The notes under the pieces are model-generated. The model was not told the origin of the DNA. It searched no databases and saw only the letters and a program-made list of their open reading frames with translations. From Lunularia cruciata (lineage: Eukaryota; Streptophyta; Marchantiopsida; Lunulariales; Lunulariaceae), in contig OX419758.1 of assembly GCA_948567375.1 (NCBI GenBank), positions 6,081,001 through 6,145,000 on the forward strand: a stretch of 64,000 nt of DNA. The letters are read 5' to 3'. Made by a program: the position numbers and the translations under genes. The stretch's first letter is position 1. Every line of letters starts with the position of its first letter. Below, in pieces: positions 22,380 to 32,600 of this stretch.

Positions 22380-23330
22380 TCATACAATGAGGCTCAAGCT
22401 TCAATGGACAAGCTTGAGTGGAATGCAGCAATGCAAAGAGAGATGCAATCATTGATTGACAACAAGACTTGGGAGTTAGTGAAACTTCCAAAACATCAAC
22501 AACAGGTGGACAATAAGTGAGTCTACAAACTGAAAGATAGCCCCACTAATGGAGAAAAGAAGAACTACAAGACCAGGTTGGTGGCCAAGGGATTCACACA
22601 AGAAAAAGGTGTGGATTACAATGAGGCCTATGCTCTAGTTGCTAAGTATGCCACTATTTGCTTATTGTGTGTACTTGTGACTTTCTTTGGTCTTATCTTA
22701 GATCAAATGGATGTTGTCACTGCTTTCCTTTATGGAAATTTAGATGTGTTGATCTTCATGAGACAGCCTATGGGCTTGGTGAAGAAAAGCCAAGTGGATA
22801 TGGTTTACAAGTTGCTAAAATGCTTGTATGGATTGAAGCAAGCACCTAGACAATGGGACAAGCAATTTGATGATTTCATAAGGTCACAAGGATTTAAATA
22901 GAGTGTGTTTGATCATTGTGTATAACAGAAAAATGTGAGTAATAAAATATTTAGCTTCATTTTTCTAGTACTCTATGTAGATGATATGGTTATTGCATAT
23001 GGGATTAGATTTGATGTTGATAAGCTCAAAGCTTTCTCAAGTTTTGAGTTTAGAATGAAAGATCTTGGTACAACAAGGACAATTTTGGGGATGGAGATCT
23101 AAAGAAACTTGGAAGATAGGAACCTATGGTTAACTCAAGGGAAGTATGCTAGAAAGGTACTTGCAAGATTTAATTTGGAGAATTGTAAGGCTATGAGTAC
23201 TCCTTTAGCTCCTCTCTTCAAGCTTTCATCAGCTCTTTGTCCAACAAATGCCATGGAGAAAGGTTGATGTCCAGATCCCCTACAGCAAGGCTGTGAGAAG
23301 TGTCATTTTTTTGATGATTTGCACTAGGCT
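22380..23330 (+). pseudogene. Copia A reverse transcriptase, broken
   Basis: RT starts around EWNAAMQREMQSLIDNKTWE (about 22419). A 107-codon open stretch at 22578-22901 follows, with LVAKGFTQEKGVDYNEAYA, DQMDVVTAFLYGNLD and LYGLKQAPRQWDKQFD. The catalytic box VLYVDDMVIA is intact near 22966-22995 but beyond stops. TGA in NK-stop-VYKLKD and TAG after GFK interrupt the frame. The catalytic aspartates survive although the frame does not. Confidence 0.87.
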
Positions 23331-23379
23331 TGACATTGCTCTAGTTACGGACAAGATTTGGATAGGAGGAAATTTACAA

Positions 23380-23516
23380 TTGGCTATATGTTTACAATTG
23401 GAGGTGGATGCATAAGTTGGAGATCTACATTATAGAAATGAAGAGCTCAATCTACTACAAAAGCTGAGTATGTAATGGCAAAGGAAGCAGTGAAGGAAGC
23501 AATTTGGTTGGATAGG
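23380..23516 (+). pseudogene. Copia A RNase H, upstream part
   Basis: The sequence near 23405-23516 encodes the copia RNase H core, ending in KEAIWLDR immediately before the LTR of element B at 23517. The remainder continues at 36685. An upstream stretch (23270-23400) is frameshifted. Confidence 0.75.
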
Positions 23517-24247
23517 TGTAATACTCTGAGAACAAGAGAACTTTTCAAGAGAGAAATATAGATTTCACATTCAATCCTCCGATGCCCCAAAGGAGCACCT
23601 TCTCTTTATTATATAGCATCCCCTCAAAGGAAGCTCTACCCTTGGATCGGATACATGGATTGGTGACTTGTTATTGAGCTCCATCCTTGGATTAGTCATT
23701 TGGATGGGTGACATGTCAGTCCTTGTCCTATCTAGTTGGTCAAATAGGTTTGACCAAAGGGAATCTTTAGAATCTTCTTGTAGGAAGCTCAGAATCACAT
23801 GGGTAAGGTACCATTGGAAAGCTCTCAATGGGACAAATCCTTGGGGAGAAAGCAAGCCTTGTTTCCTTTAAAGGGAGAATATTTTCATTTTTGAGACCTA
23901 ATTCATCCGTTTAAGTCTCCAAAAATGGTGTTAAAGTTTTCAAGCTATTTTCAACTTTTGCACTATTAGTAGAAGTGCTCTTTTGGTAATACCTCTATCT
24001 GATCTATATTCTCCATCATGTGTAATATCTTTCTAGATGTCACCACCCCAAGTTTCACCTCTAGATCATATGCCTAGCTATTGATTCTAAAGTTTCCAAG
24101 CATGTTTTGGTTTTTGGTCTACTAATAGAAGTACTCTTTTGGTGATACCTCTAGCTTATCTACTAATTCCATCATATATAACATCCTTCCAGATTTTACC
24201 GAACCAAATTTCATCTCTAGATCATCTATCTAGCTATTGGTATTACA
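23517..24247 (-). repeat. 3' LTR of element B (731 bp)
   Basis: It aligns with 35714-36684 throughout except for a 247-bp filler segment in that copy. Many substitutions separate the two, so B is much older than C. Two imperfect sub-repeats of the TAGAAGTACTCTTTTGGTGATACC type lie within it. Confidence 0.9.
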
Positions 24248-24261
24248 AACCTCCTTCCTTT

Positions 24262-24420
24262 TAAGACGCAACGTCCTTGTTGCAAAGTTGTTGCTCAAAA
24301 GATTTCACTAACATTGGTGCATGGGTCAAGTTGGTTGCTGGCTCCCATGTTGCCTCATATAATGGGTACCCTTTCCAATGTACCAGGTATTCCACATGTG
24401 GATGGTGAGTACCTTGGATG
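24262..24420 (-). pseudogene. Element B chromodomain
   Basis: On the minus strand the sequence reads EYLVHWKGYPLYEATWEP, the hallmark of a chromodomain, followed by NLTHAPMLVKSFEQQ. Such domains at the integrase C-terminus bind histone marks and steer integration to heterochromatin in this family. The upstream part is separated from the integrase by repeat R. Confidence 0.85.
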
Positions 24421-24480
24421 TGCTTCTAGAGAATGCATTCGACTGCATACTCCTTTATGTCATCAACCAAGGTTGGACTG

Positions 24481-25169
24481 TGAGCCGGCCTGTCTCTCAC
24501 TCAAGATGAACCTCTGATGGCTATTATGGTAGCACACCATGGACTAAGAAGGCAAGGAACCCAAACTCCATCATACTCCTCCAAGGCTAACACTCCAAGA
24601 CTCAAGACATTACTCACTAGAGAACTCAATGAGAGAGAGATAGTTGCAAATGAAAGGATGATGAGTACCTCCTCACCCCTTGTTTATATAATTGTGAAAT
24701 AATTACATACCAAAGTTACTAATTACTGGAGTGACTTAAGTTACTAGACTAAAAGTTAAGTAAAGTCAAAAAGTAGAAAGGAATATCCATTCACATGGGC
24801 ATATTCCCCTAAGCAAGTGATCTTATCTTGATCCAACCACTAAGTCAAGGATTCCTTCACATGGGCTATCCTTGGACTATAAAAGAATTCAAAACAAAAA
24901 GGCTTGTGGGCCCAAGTGTTCTCAACTCTTTCCTCAAAGCCAAACACCTAGGAATAATACCAAGTCAACACACTAGAATCTAAATAGTGGTGCTCATCTT
25001 TTCTATTTCCTCTAAAGTAAGGTCCCCTCTATCTTAGATATGACTAACTTTAGCTAATCATGACTAATGTAGAATCATCTTTTATGTTTATATAAATAAT
25101 ATCTCTCAAGTACTTGTAATATCAAGCTAAATATCACAATACCACACACATGCACAAAGGGGTGTTATA
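24481..25169 (-). mobile_element. Repeat R, copy 2: probable solo LTR inside element B
   Basis: This 689-bp block matches 14981-15674 closely. GACT at 24476-24479 and 25171-25174 fits a short target duplication different from that of copy 1 (GATC), so the two are independent insertions. On the minus strand TTATATAAACAAGG near 24682-24695 looks like a TATA box. Confidence 0.7.
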
Positions 25170-25179
25170 AGACTAGGTC

Positions 25180-26290
25180 AACTTTCTTGGATAGAAGAGA
25201 AGTGGGGTGGCCAGGAAGCATATTGGAATAATAAGGAAACATGAAACACTGGGTGGATCTTCATATGTGGTGGTAGCTCAAGGTGATAGGCCACAACTCC
25301 CTGCAATGAAGGATGGAGAAAGGTCCAATAAAATGAGGTCTAAGCTCATGAAGACCAACTAACTTGAGGCTAGTGGTTGATAGCCAGACTTCATCTCCCA
25401 CCTTGAAATCCATGTGTTGGCGATGTGCATTTGCATATTGCTTCTATTGATTTTGTGCAATATATAACTTGTGTTTGGAGTGCTCCAACCCCCATTGGAT
25501 TCTAGAAACAAAAGTGTTGATAGCGTCCACCTTGGTAGCCACTAGATGGACCTTCATCAAGCTGGAAAGTGTGAAAGGATGCTCTCCATACAAAAGGAAG
25601 AACGATGTGACTTGTGTAGAAGCATTCACTGAATTGTTGTACGCAAATTCCACCAAATGGGAGTAAGGTGTCCCAACTCTCTTACTCATCCAAAGTAAAG
25701 CCCCAAAGCATGTCATCAATAATGCAATTTTCCCTCTTTGTTTGTCCATCAGTCGGTGGATGGTAAGCTATGGACATAGCCAATTTGGTTTTGAAGAACC
25801 CAAAGAGTGTTCTCTCAAACCAACTAGTGAATTGAGTGCCTCTATCTGCGATGAGTACTCGAGACAAGCCATGATGGGAAAAGATTGTATCTAAGTACAA
25901 TTGAGCTAGTTGCAAGGCAATCAGATCCTTGGTGGTAGGACGCACATGAATTTGCTAAGTTGGTTGACAAAGATTACAATGGAATCAAACCCAGAGGTGG
26001 TCTTGGACAATTCACAAACTAGATCCATGCTTACCTATTCCCAACATTGTGTAGGAGTGGGGAGAGGTTGGAGGAGTTTTGTGAGAGCTTGATTAGAAGC
26101 CTTATTTTGTTGACAAAGTAGGCAACTTTGAACATATTCCATCACATCCTTGCTCATCTTGGGCCAATAGTAATGGCGTTTGATTGCATCCAAGGTCTTG
26201 TCCATTCCAACGTGACCTACAATGGCAGAATCATGACATTCTACTAGGATGGTGGTTCTTAGATCTGTATCATCAGGGATCCACAACCTA
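25180..26290 (-). pseudogene. Element B integrase, broken
   Basis: Fragments in changing frames cover the HHCC zinc domain (HDSAIVGHVGMDK, then CLLCQQNKAS, about 26090-26230), the catalytic core with ADRGTQF and AYHPPTDGQT (about 25740-25860), where the glutamate expected before DML reads aspartate, and the GPF/Y region LVGLHELRPHFIGPF near 25320-25370. Frameshifts separate them. Its role would have been integration of cDNA. Confidence 0.82.
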
Positions 26291-26352
26291 CCATCACAGA
26301 AGGTGAGTCCTTGGGTGCTAGTGATGCCTTTAAAGGATTGAGCGCCTACAAT

Positions 26353-27705
26353 CTATGGATCAATTTTTATAGCAGCACAAATCTTGGGCAAGAATTCAAG
26401 GTTCATCGTGATTTCTACCACCAAATTGTTTGCCATTGGCATTGGGGTGAATGCATTTGCAAGTTGCTTCTTGCCTTCCACATATCTGATTGTCATGTTG
26501 AATTGTTGTCTCCATTCTGCCCACCGAATCTGTCGATGAGAAAGATCCTTTTGTGTCTTGAAGTAGACTAGAGATTTGTGGTCCGTCTCTACCACAAATG
26601 CCTTCTCACCCAAATAATGCTTCTAATGCTTGGTTGCAAGGACAATTGCCAGCTCTTCTCATTCGGTGGTGTGATAGTTGCATTATATTGGTAGCAACTT
26701 ATGAGAGAAATACTCAAGTGAATGCCATCCATCTTGCTATTCTTGTTATAGGACTACTCCTATTGTTACATCTGATGCATTTGCAACCATCTTGATTGGA
26801 CATTTTGGGTCCTACCATTTCAAGATTGGTGCATGTAGTAATGCATTCTTCAACTCCTAGAAGGCCAATTCTTTTGTAGTTCCCTATATCCACCTCTTTC
26901 CCTTGCACAATAGGGTTGTTAAAGGTTGTGCAATCTTGGAGAAGTCATTGACAAATGACAATAAAATCCCATTAATATCAAGAAACTCTTGAGTTGAGTC
27001 TAATCTTCTTGAGCACTCCATTTTTGAATGACCTCTATTTTATCTATTAACACTTGGATACACTTCGCACTTACTCTATACCCTAAGTAGTCTACTTCAG
27101 ATTTGCCAAACTTGCACTTTGAGATTTTGGCATACAATTGATTCTGTCGTAGAATCTAGAGGACTTCTTACAGATGTTGCTTGTGCTCTATCAGCGTCCT
27201 ACTGTAGACTAAGATGTCATGAAGAAAAATGATGATAGATTTATCTAAGTACGGACAAAATATGTCATTCATCAAACTCATGAAGGTGGTTGGAGCGTTT
27301 TTGGTGAGGCCAAACGGCATCACCAAGTATTCAAAGTGACCATACCTTGTTCAAAAGGCTATTTTGTGTACATCTTTTTCCGCAATCTTGATTTGGTTCT
27401 AATTGCTCCGAAAATCAAGTTTGGTGAAGCGCCTTGCCCCATTGAGTTGATCAAACAAATCATCCATGCAAGGTAATGGATAGTTGTTCTTCATTTGTTG
27501 ATTCAATCCTTGGTAGTCAATGCACATGAGCATTGTTCTATCTTCTTCTTCACAAACAATATAGGGCCCATATGGTGATACATTGGGTTGGATAAACCCC
27601 TTCTGCAACATATCCTCAATTTGAGCCTTACACTCCTCCAACTCCTGAGGTGATAGTCAATATGGGGCCTTACAAGGAGGTTTCTTCCCAAGAAATATCT
27701 CAATT
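26353..27705 (-). pseudogene. Element B reverse transcriptase and RNase H, broken
   Basis: The RT N-terminal part is open at 27399-27641 (QIEDMLQKGFIQPNVSPYG, CIDYQGLNQQ, NNYPLPCMDDLFDQL, KLDFRSN). The catalytic box near 27210-27240 reads FLHDI rather than the expected double aspartate, so the polymerase would be dead even in frame. RNase H follows at 26353-26613 with ETDHKSLVYF and RQIRWAEWRQQF. Several shifts lie between. Confidence 0.82.
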
Positions 27706-27987
27706 TTATGATCTACTCTCCTTTTTGGTGGTAAACCTATAGGGTAATTCATCTGGAAAGATATGTTGGAACTCATTGACCACATCTTTCAATTTCTTAG
27801 GAATTTGTTCATTATGTTAGGCACTCTGGACTTTTCTTATTAAACCCATAAAACATTTATCTGTCTTACCAATAGATGTGGTCTTTATGACATATAGAGG
27901 CAATTCTTGCCTTTGTGATCTTCCTTTGATCCCAAAGATCTTCCATTGATTAGTTTTTGCTACTTTATTTCTCCAATCCACTATGGG

Positions 27988-27992
27988 GTTGT
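27988..27992. repeat. Left target duplication of element C
   Basis: GTTGT here and at 33635-33639 bracket element C exactly. Confidence 0.93.
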
Positions 27993-28415
27993 TGTAACAA
28001 TATGGAGTTTAGTGACGAAGTTAATCGGGCTTACGAAGTAGAGAATAAGACAAAATAGCCTAGAATATTCTAGAAGCATCTAAGAAGCTTCTTAGGAAGC
28101 TTCCCAACTAGTTAACTTGCGCCCTAAGCAGGTAGCTTCTAGAAGGAAGCTTCTAGAAGCTTCTAACTAGCTTAGCTTGCACGCCAAGTAGGTGGCTTCT
28201 AGAAGGAAGCTTCTTGAGAAGCTTCCTAGTTAACTTGGCTTGCACTCCAAGAAAGCGGCTCAAGGAAGCTTCTTGAGAAGCTTCAAGGGTCTTGTATGCT
28301 ACCTATAAATACCAAGGCCGAAGCTCATGCTAGGCATTCGGAGTTTTCCCTCATTCAAGTGTCCCAATGTGAGTTTCCATTCTCCTATTTCTCTCCTCGG
28401 TTTCGGTCTTTTACA
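27993..28415 (+). repeat. 5' LTR of element C with promoter
   Basis: It starts TGTAACAATATGG and ends GGTCTTTTACA. A TATA box TATAAAT lies at 28304-28310. Upstream of it are at least six GAAGCTTC-type palindromes arranged like heat-shock elements. Transcription would start about 30 bases after the TATA box, near 28335-28345. Confidence 0.95.
28063..28284 (+). promoter_or_regulatory. Heat-shock-element-like arrays in the LTR of element C
   Basis: The heat-shock factor site is alternating GAA and TTC at 5-base spacing. GAA/TTC/GAA occurs at 28063-28075, and GAA/TTC/GAA/TTC at 28146-28163 (GAAGCTTCTAGAAGCTTC) is a perfect four-unit site. GAA/TTC pairs recur at 28084-28091, 28096-28103, 28206-28213, 28218-28225, 28265-28272 and 28277-28284. 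All lie 20-240 bases upstream of the TATA box. The same arrays are in the 3' LTR. Function is inferred. Confidence 0.6.
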
Positions 28416-28416
28416 T

Positions 28417-28428
28417 TGGTATCAGAGC
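28417..28428 (+). promoter_or_regulatory. Primer-binding site of element C
   Basis: TGGTATCAGAGC, one base after the LTR, complementary to initiator methionine tRNA 3' end. Confidence 0.9.
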
Positions 28429-28437
28429 AGGAATGGG

Positions 28438-28653
28438 ATGGATGGAATTTATGGACCACCAAATCCACTTCCGCCAAACCATTGGGACTTTCATGTCCAG
28501 ATATTACCAAAGCATCGTTTCACACAGTTCATCACCTCACGCTTTGGGCAGGATTTTCTACATATGATCACCGTGTCAGAGGAACCCTTGATACTTCCAG
28601 TTGTGACTTATGGAGAACGGTGGACGTGTTGTATCTATGTGTTAATCAACTAG
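28438..28653 (+). CDS. Element C leader ORF, 71 codons, conserved with element B
   Basis: The frame starts ATG GAT GGA right after the primer-binding site and ends TAG 33 bases before the gag ATG. The product begins MDGIYGPPNP, contains FHVQI and FGQDFLHMI, and ends PLILPVVTYG followed by IYVLIN. Element B has a recognisable relative at 35352-35573 in the same place, with the same length and C-terminal pattern. I know no named domain for it. It may be a pre-gag protein, a translated leader that controls gag initiation, or a remnant of a longer gag N-terminus. No membrane segment or zinc motif is seen. Confidence 0.55.
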   Translation: MDGIYGPPNPLPPNHWDFHVQILPKHRFTQFITSRFGQDFLHMITVSEEPLILPVVTYGERWTCCIYVLIN

Positions 28654-28686
28654 ATAAATTGAGGGTAGTGGATTAGGGTAGTAGCA

Positions 28687-29585
28687 ATGGCCGCAATACC
28701 GGATGTTATCCTTGCAATGCAACAACAAATCGAGCATCTTACTCGATTGTTGGATGAACGAGACCAGCAACGACGAGAACAGATAGACAGAGCGCGAGTT
28801 CGAGATGGAGAAGATCGCATTCGATTTCCGAAACCCAAGGTGTTTGAAGGCAAGAATGTTCCAGGCACAGTGGAGAATTTTGTGTTTGACTGTGAACGTT
28901 ACTTTGAAGCCACCAATCTTCAAGACGAGTGGAAACAAATTCTCTTGGCTTCTAGCCAGTTGGATGGCGTGGCAAAACTTTGGTGGTGATTCCGAGTAGA
29001 AAGAGCTGAACGACAAATTGTTACACCAATTTTGACATGGGCAGAATTCAGGATGCAATACTTGGTTGATTTCAGACTATAAATGCCACTCGAGCTGCAT
29101 GAGATAAATTGGCGGAGTTGAGGCAGATTGGTTCGATGAGAAGCTACATCACACAATTTCAGAATATCATCATGCAAATTCCAGATATCCAAGAAGGTGA
29201 AGTTCTGGATCAATTTGTGCGAGGATTGAAGTCACGAACCAGATTGGAGGTGACCATACGAGAGCCACAAAACGTAGATGAAGCCATGCAATTGGCTGAG
29301 CGTTTTGATTCCTTAGTTGCAACAACTTGGTCTCGACCTCGACCTACACAAAACCTACCCATACCACAAGTGGAAGAACCGGTACCAATGGAGATTGATG
29401 CTATCCAGCGAAGACCACTTGGCACAGCAGATAGAGAAAGATTACAACAAAATGGAGGTTGCTTTTATTGTCGCCAGTTGGGGCATCGCATTGCTGAATG
29501 TCCACTCAAGAATGGACGACCTCGACATGTTGCCCAAGTGGAGGTTGTGGAGCGGAATGATCCGGGAAACGAGGAATCCCAGTAG
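28687..29585 (+). pseudogene. Element C gag, interrupted
   Basis: The first 100 codons (28687-28986) encode a gag start with a coiled-coil-like stretch (QQQIEHLTRLLDERDQQRRE) and the capsid start PKVFEGKN..VENFVFDCERYF, ending at TGA 28987-28989 after KLWW. The capsid continues in another frame from about 29109 to 29585 (LAELRQIGSMRSYITQFQNI, EGEVLDQFVRGLK) and ends with a complete CCHC knuckle CFYCRQLGHRIAEC at 29460-29501. A net shift near 29096 and at least two stops separate the halves. Retrotransposon Gag forms the particle, so packaging would need to be supplied by another copy. Since the LTRs are almost identical, the damage may predate this insertion. Confidence 0.85.
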
Positions 29586-29611
29586 GAGATTTCAAGCCGC
29601 CTACTGGGAGC

Positions 29612-32600
29612 TTGATTAGTCCCAATGGGATTGAAGGCTCGACCTATGCAAGTTTGCTTCACTTGCAAGGTATGATATCTAATCGGGGTTGTAGAATTTT
29701 GGTTGATTCTAGAAGTTCAGAGAATTGCATATCTATGCAAGTGGCAAAGGAATTGGGTATTCCTATCAGGCCAATGATTGGAAGTAGTTTGATGATGGCG
29801 GATGGTAGAAAGGGTTCTGCATTCCGCACCTTGCATCCAATTACCTTCAAGATTGGGAAGGAGTATTTGGAGTGTATGAGGTTCGTAGTGGCACCTCTAC
29901 ATTATGATATCATTCTAGGTCTACCTTGGCTTGAATGTCATAAGGTTCAATTTGATTGGACCCGACACCAAATTCAAGTACAACACCAAGGTAGGAATTT
30001 CCGATTAGGTTGTCTGGCACCTCTGAGTAAGACACCTAAGAATAGTCAGTCCCAAGATGGGAAGTTTGTCGAGAAAGTAGCCATAGAGCGAATCTGGAAG
30101 GGAGATGAGTCCCAAGATGGGAAGTTTGCCAGGAAGGCAACCATGGAGCAAGCTTGGAAGAGAGATGAGTCCCTAGAAGGGAAGTTTGTGAATGAAGCAG
30201 CCATAGAGCAAGCTTTGGAGGACGATAAGTCTGTATTCGCGGTGTGGATCAAGCCGATTGCACAAGAACAATCTGAGGAGGGCCAAGTGCCGCATCAAGC
30301 AATGGTTGATCGGATAGTTCAGGAGTTTGCAGATGTGTTTCCGGATGATCTGCCAAAGGGATTACCCTCCGATCGAGGTATGCCCTTCAAGATCGAGTTA
30401 TTGCCAGGGAGTACTCCAGTGAGTAGACCAATCTATCGGCTCTCACCAAAGGAGTTGGAGGAGTTGCGAACAACACTTACAGAGTTGTTGGAGAAGGATT
30501 TCATACGACATAGTACCTCTCCGTGGGGAGCACCGGTACTATTTGTTCCAAAGAAGGATGGAGGACTTCATTTCTGTATTGATTACCGTGGGCTCAATAA
30601 GCAAACCGTGAAGAATGCATATCCCTTACCTTGGATCGATGACCTGCTTGATCAACTAAGTGGAGCACGCTACTTTTCCAAGCTGGATCTTTGTAGCGGC
30701 TATTGGCAAATCCCTATTGAAGGAGAGGACGTGCAAAAGACTGCTTTTTGCACAAGGTATGGACATTTTGAGTGGAGAGTTCTACCTTTCGGACTCACTA
30801 ATGCTCCAGCAGTCTTCATGGATCAGATGCATCGAGTGTTGGAGGGACTATTGGATCGGTCCGTGGTGGTGTTCTTAGATGATATCTTAATCTATAGCAG
30901 GACAGAGGTAGAACATGTGAATCATGTGCGAGAAGTCCTAAGACGACTACGACAGTGGAAATTTTACTGCAAGAAGTCAAAGTGTGCTTTTTGGCAGAAG
31001 GAGGTTACCTTCTTGGGTCATAAGATCTCATCAGAGGAGATCAAGATGGAAGAAGAGAAGATCAAGGCCATTACTGATTGGCCTACCCCAAAGGATGCTA
31101 TAGAAGTACGAGCATTCAATGGACTGGCCAGTTTTTACCGACGGTTCATCCACTATTATGCTCACGTGGCTGCACCATTGACTGACCTCTTGGGAAAGAA
31201 CTTGAGCTTCCAGTGGACCACCAAGCATGAAGAAGCATTCCAGAAGTTAAAGCATATGGTGTCTTCAAGACCTATTCTTCAACCATATGATCCTCAACTA
31301 CCTTGTGTGGTTGATTTTGATGCTTCTAACTTTGCAATTGGAGCTGTGTTGCAACAAGAATTTCCAGATGGACTACATCCGATTGCCTTTGTGTCTCGCC
31401 GACTAAATACAGCAGAAAGAAATTACTCTGCTCGAGATCGGGAACAACTTGCAATGGTATATGCCACCAACGTATGGAGGCATTATCTCTTGGGGAAACA
31501 AGTGATCATGCGAACTGATCACAAGCCATTGTTGCAGACCTTACACTTGGAGCACATGAAGAGCCGGCATCATCGATGGGAAGAGCAACTCCAATTGTTT
31601 GACATCAAACTTGAGTACAAACCAGGTCGGTTCCATGTCATTCCCGATGCTCTATCACGACGACCTGATTTGAAGGATCTTCCTTTTATCACGGCGGCAA
31701 TTACAACGGTGTCCATTGACCCTAAGGTCCACAATGAGTTTCAATCAGCTCTACAACAAGATCCCTTCTTCCAAATGGTACACGGTCGTCTGACAGCATG
31801 CGACAAGGAGTACAACACCTTCTCCTTCAAGGAAGGCCTTTTATTCCATGCAGACCATATCTATGTTCCAGCCAAAGGTGATCTTCGACTAGTGCGCCTT
31901 CAAGAAGCCCATGATTTACCAATAGCTGGTCACATGGGAGTGGATAAGACCTTGGACACCCTCCAACGCCAATGGTGGTGGCCCAACATGACACGAGATG
32001 TTCGAGACTTTGTCCGATCATGTGAGAGTTGCCAACGGAACAAGGCCAGCAACCAGAAGCCGAGTGGACTCCTTCAACCACTTGCCATTCCATCCGCTCG
32101 TTGGGAGCATGTGAGCTTGGATCTCATCACATCCTTGCCAAAGACAAAACAAGGACATACCGCAATTGTGGTGTTTGTGGATAAGCTTAGTAAGCAAATC
32201 CACTTGGCACCAACCTGTGATACCGTGGATGCTCCAACCTTAGCGCAAATCTACTTTGACAATATCTTCAAGCATCATGGGATGCCACGTGTACTCATCT
32301 CTGATCGTGATCCTCGATTTACCGGGAAGTTTTGGCAAGCACTCTTCCAGATACTCGGCACCAAGCTTGCTTTGTCCACGGCCTATCATCCTCAAACTGA
32401 TGGACAAACCGAACGCGCCAATCGTACATTGGAGGATATGTTGCGGGCCTTTGTCAATGTCCACCATACCAACTGGGATGAATGTCTTGCAGCTATAGAA
32501 TTTGCCTACAACAATTCCAAACAGGCAAGCACTGGATTTTCTCCCTTCTTTCTCAATTTTGGCCAAGATCCGCTTGTTCCAGATTCCCTTCTTGCTTCCC

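Noticed and set aside
25444-27703. Reading the minus-strand gypsy fragments at 25-27.7 kb and 33.7-35.6 kb as two separate elements
   Set aside because: They are one element: LTRs, primer-binding site and polypurine tract bracket both, and the protease text meets exactly at the target site of element C.
28063-28284. GAAGCTTC palindromes as simple restriction-site-like repeats or transposon ends
   Set aside because: Their 5-base GAA/TTC phasing and position next to the TATA box fit a promoter array better, though binding is unproven.
28642-29058. 138-codon minus-strand open frame overlapping element C gag
   Set aside because: It is antisense to the gag text, has no motif, and is explained by the opposite-strand coding sequence.
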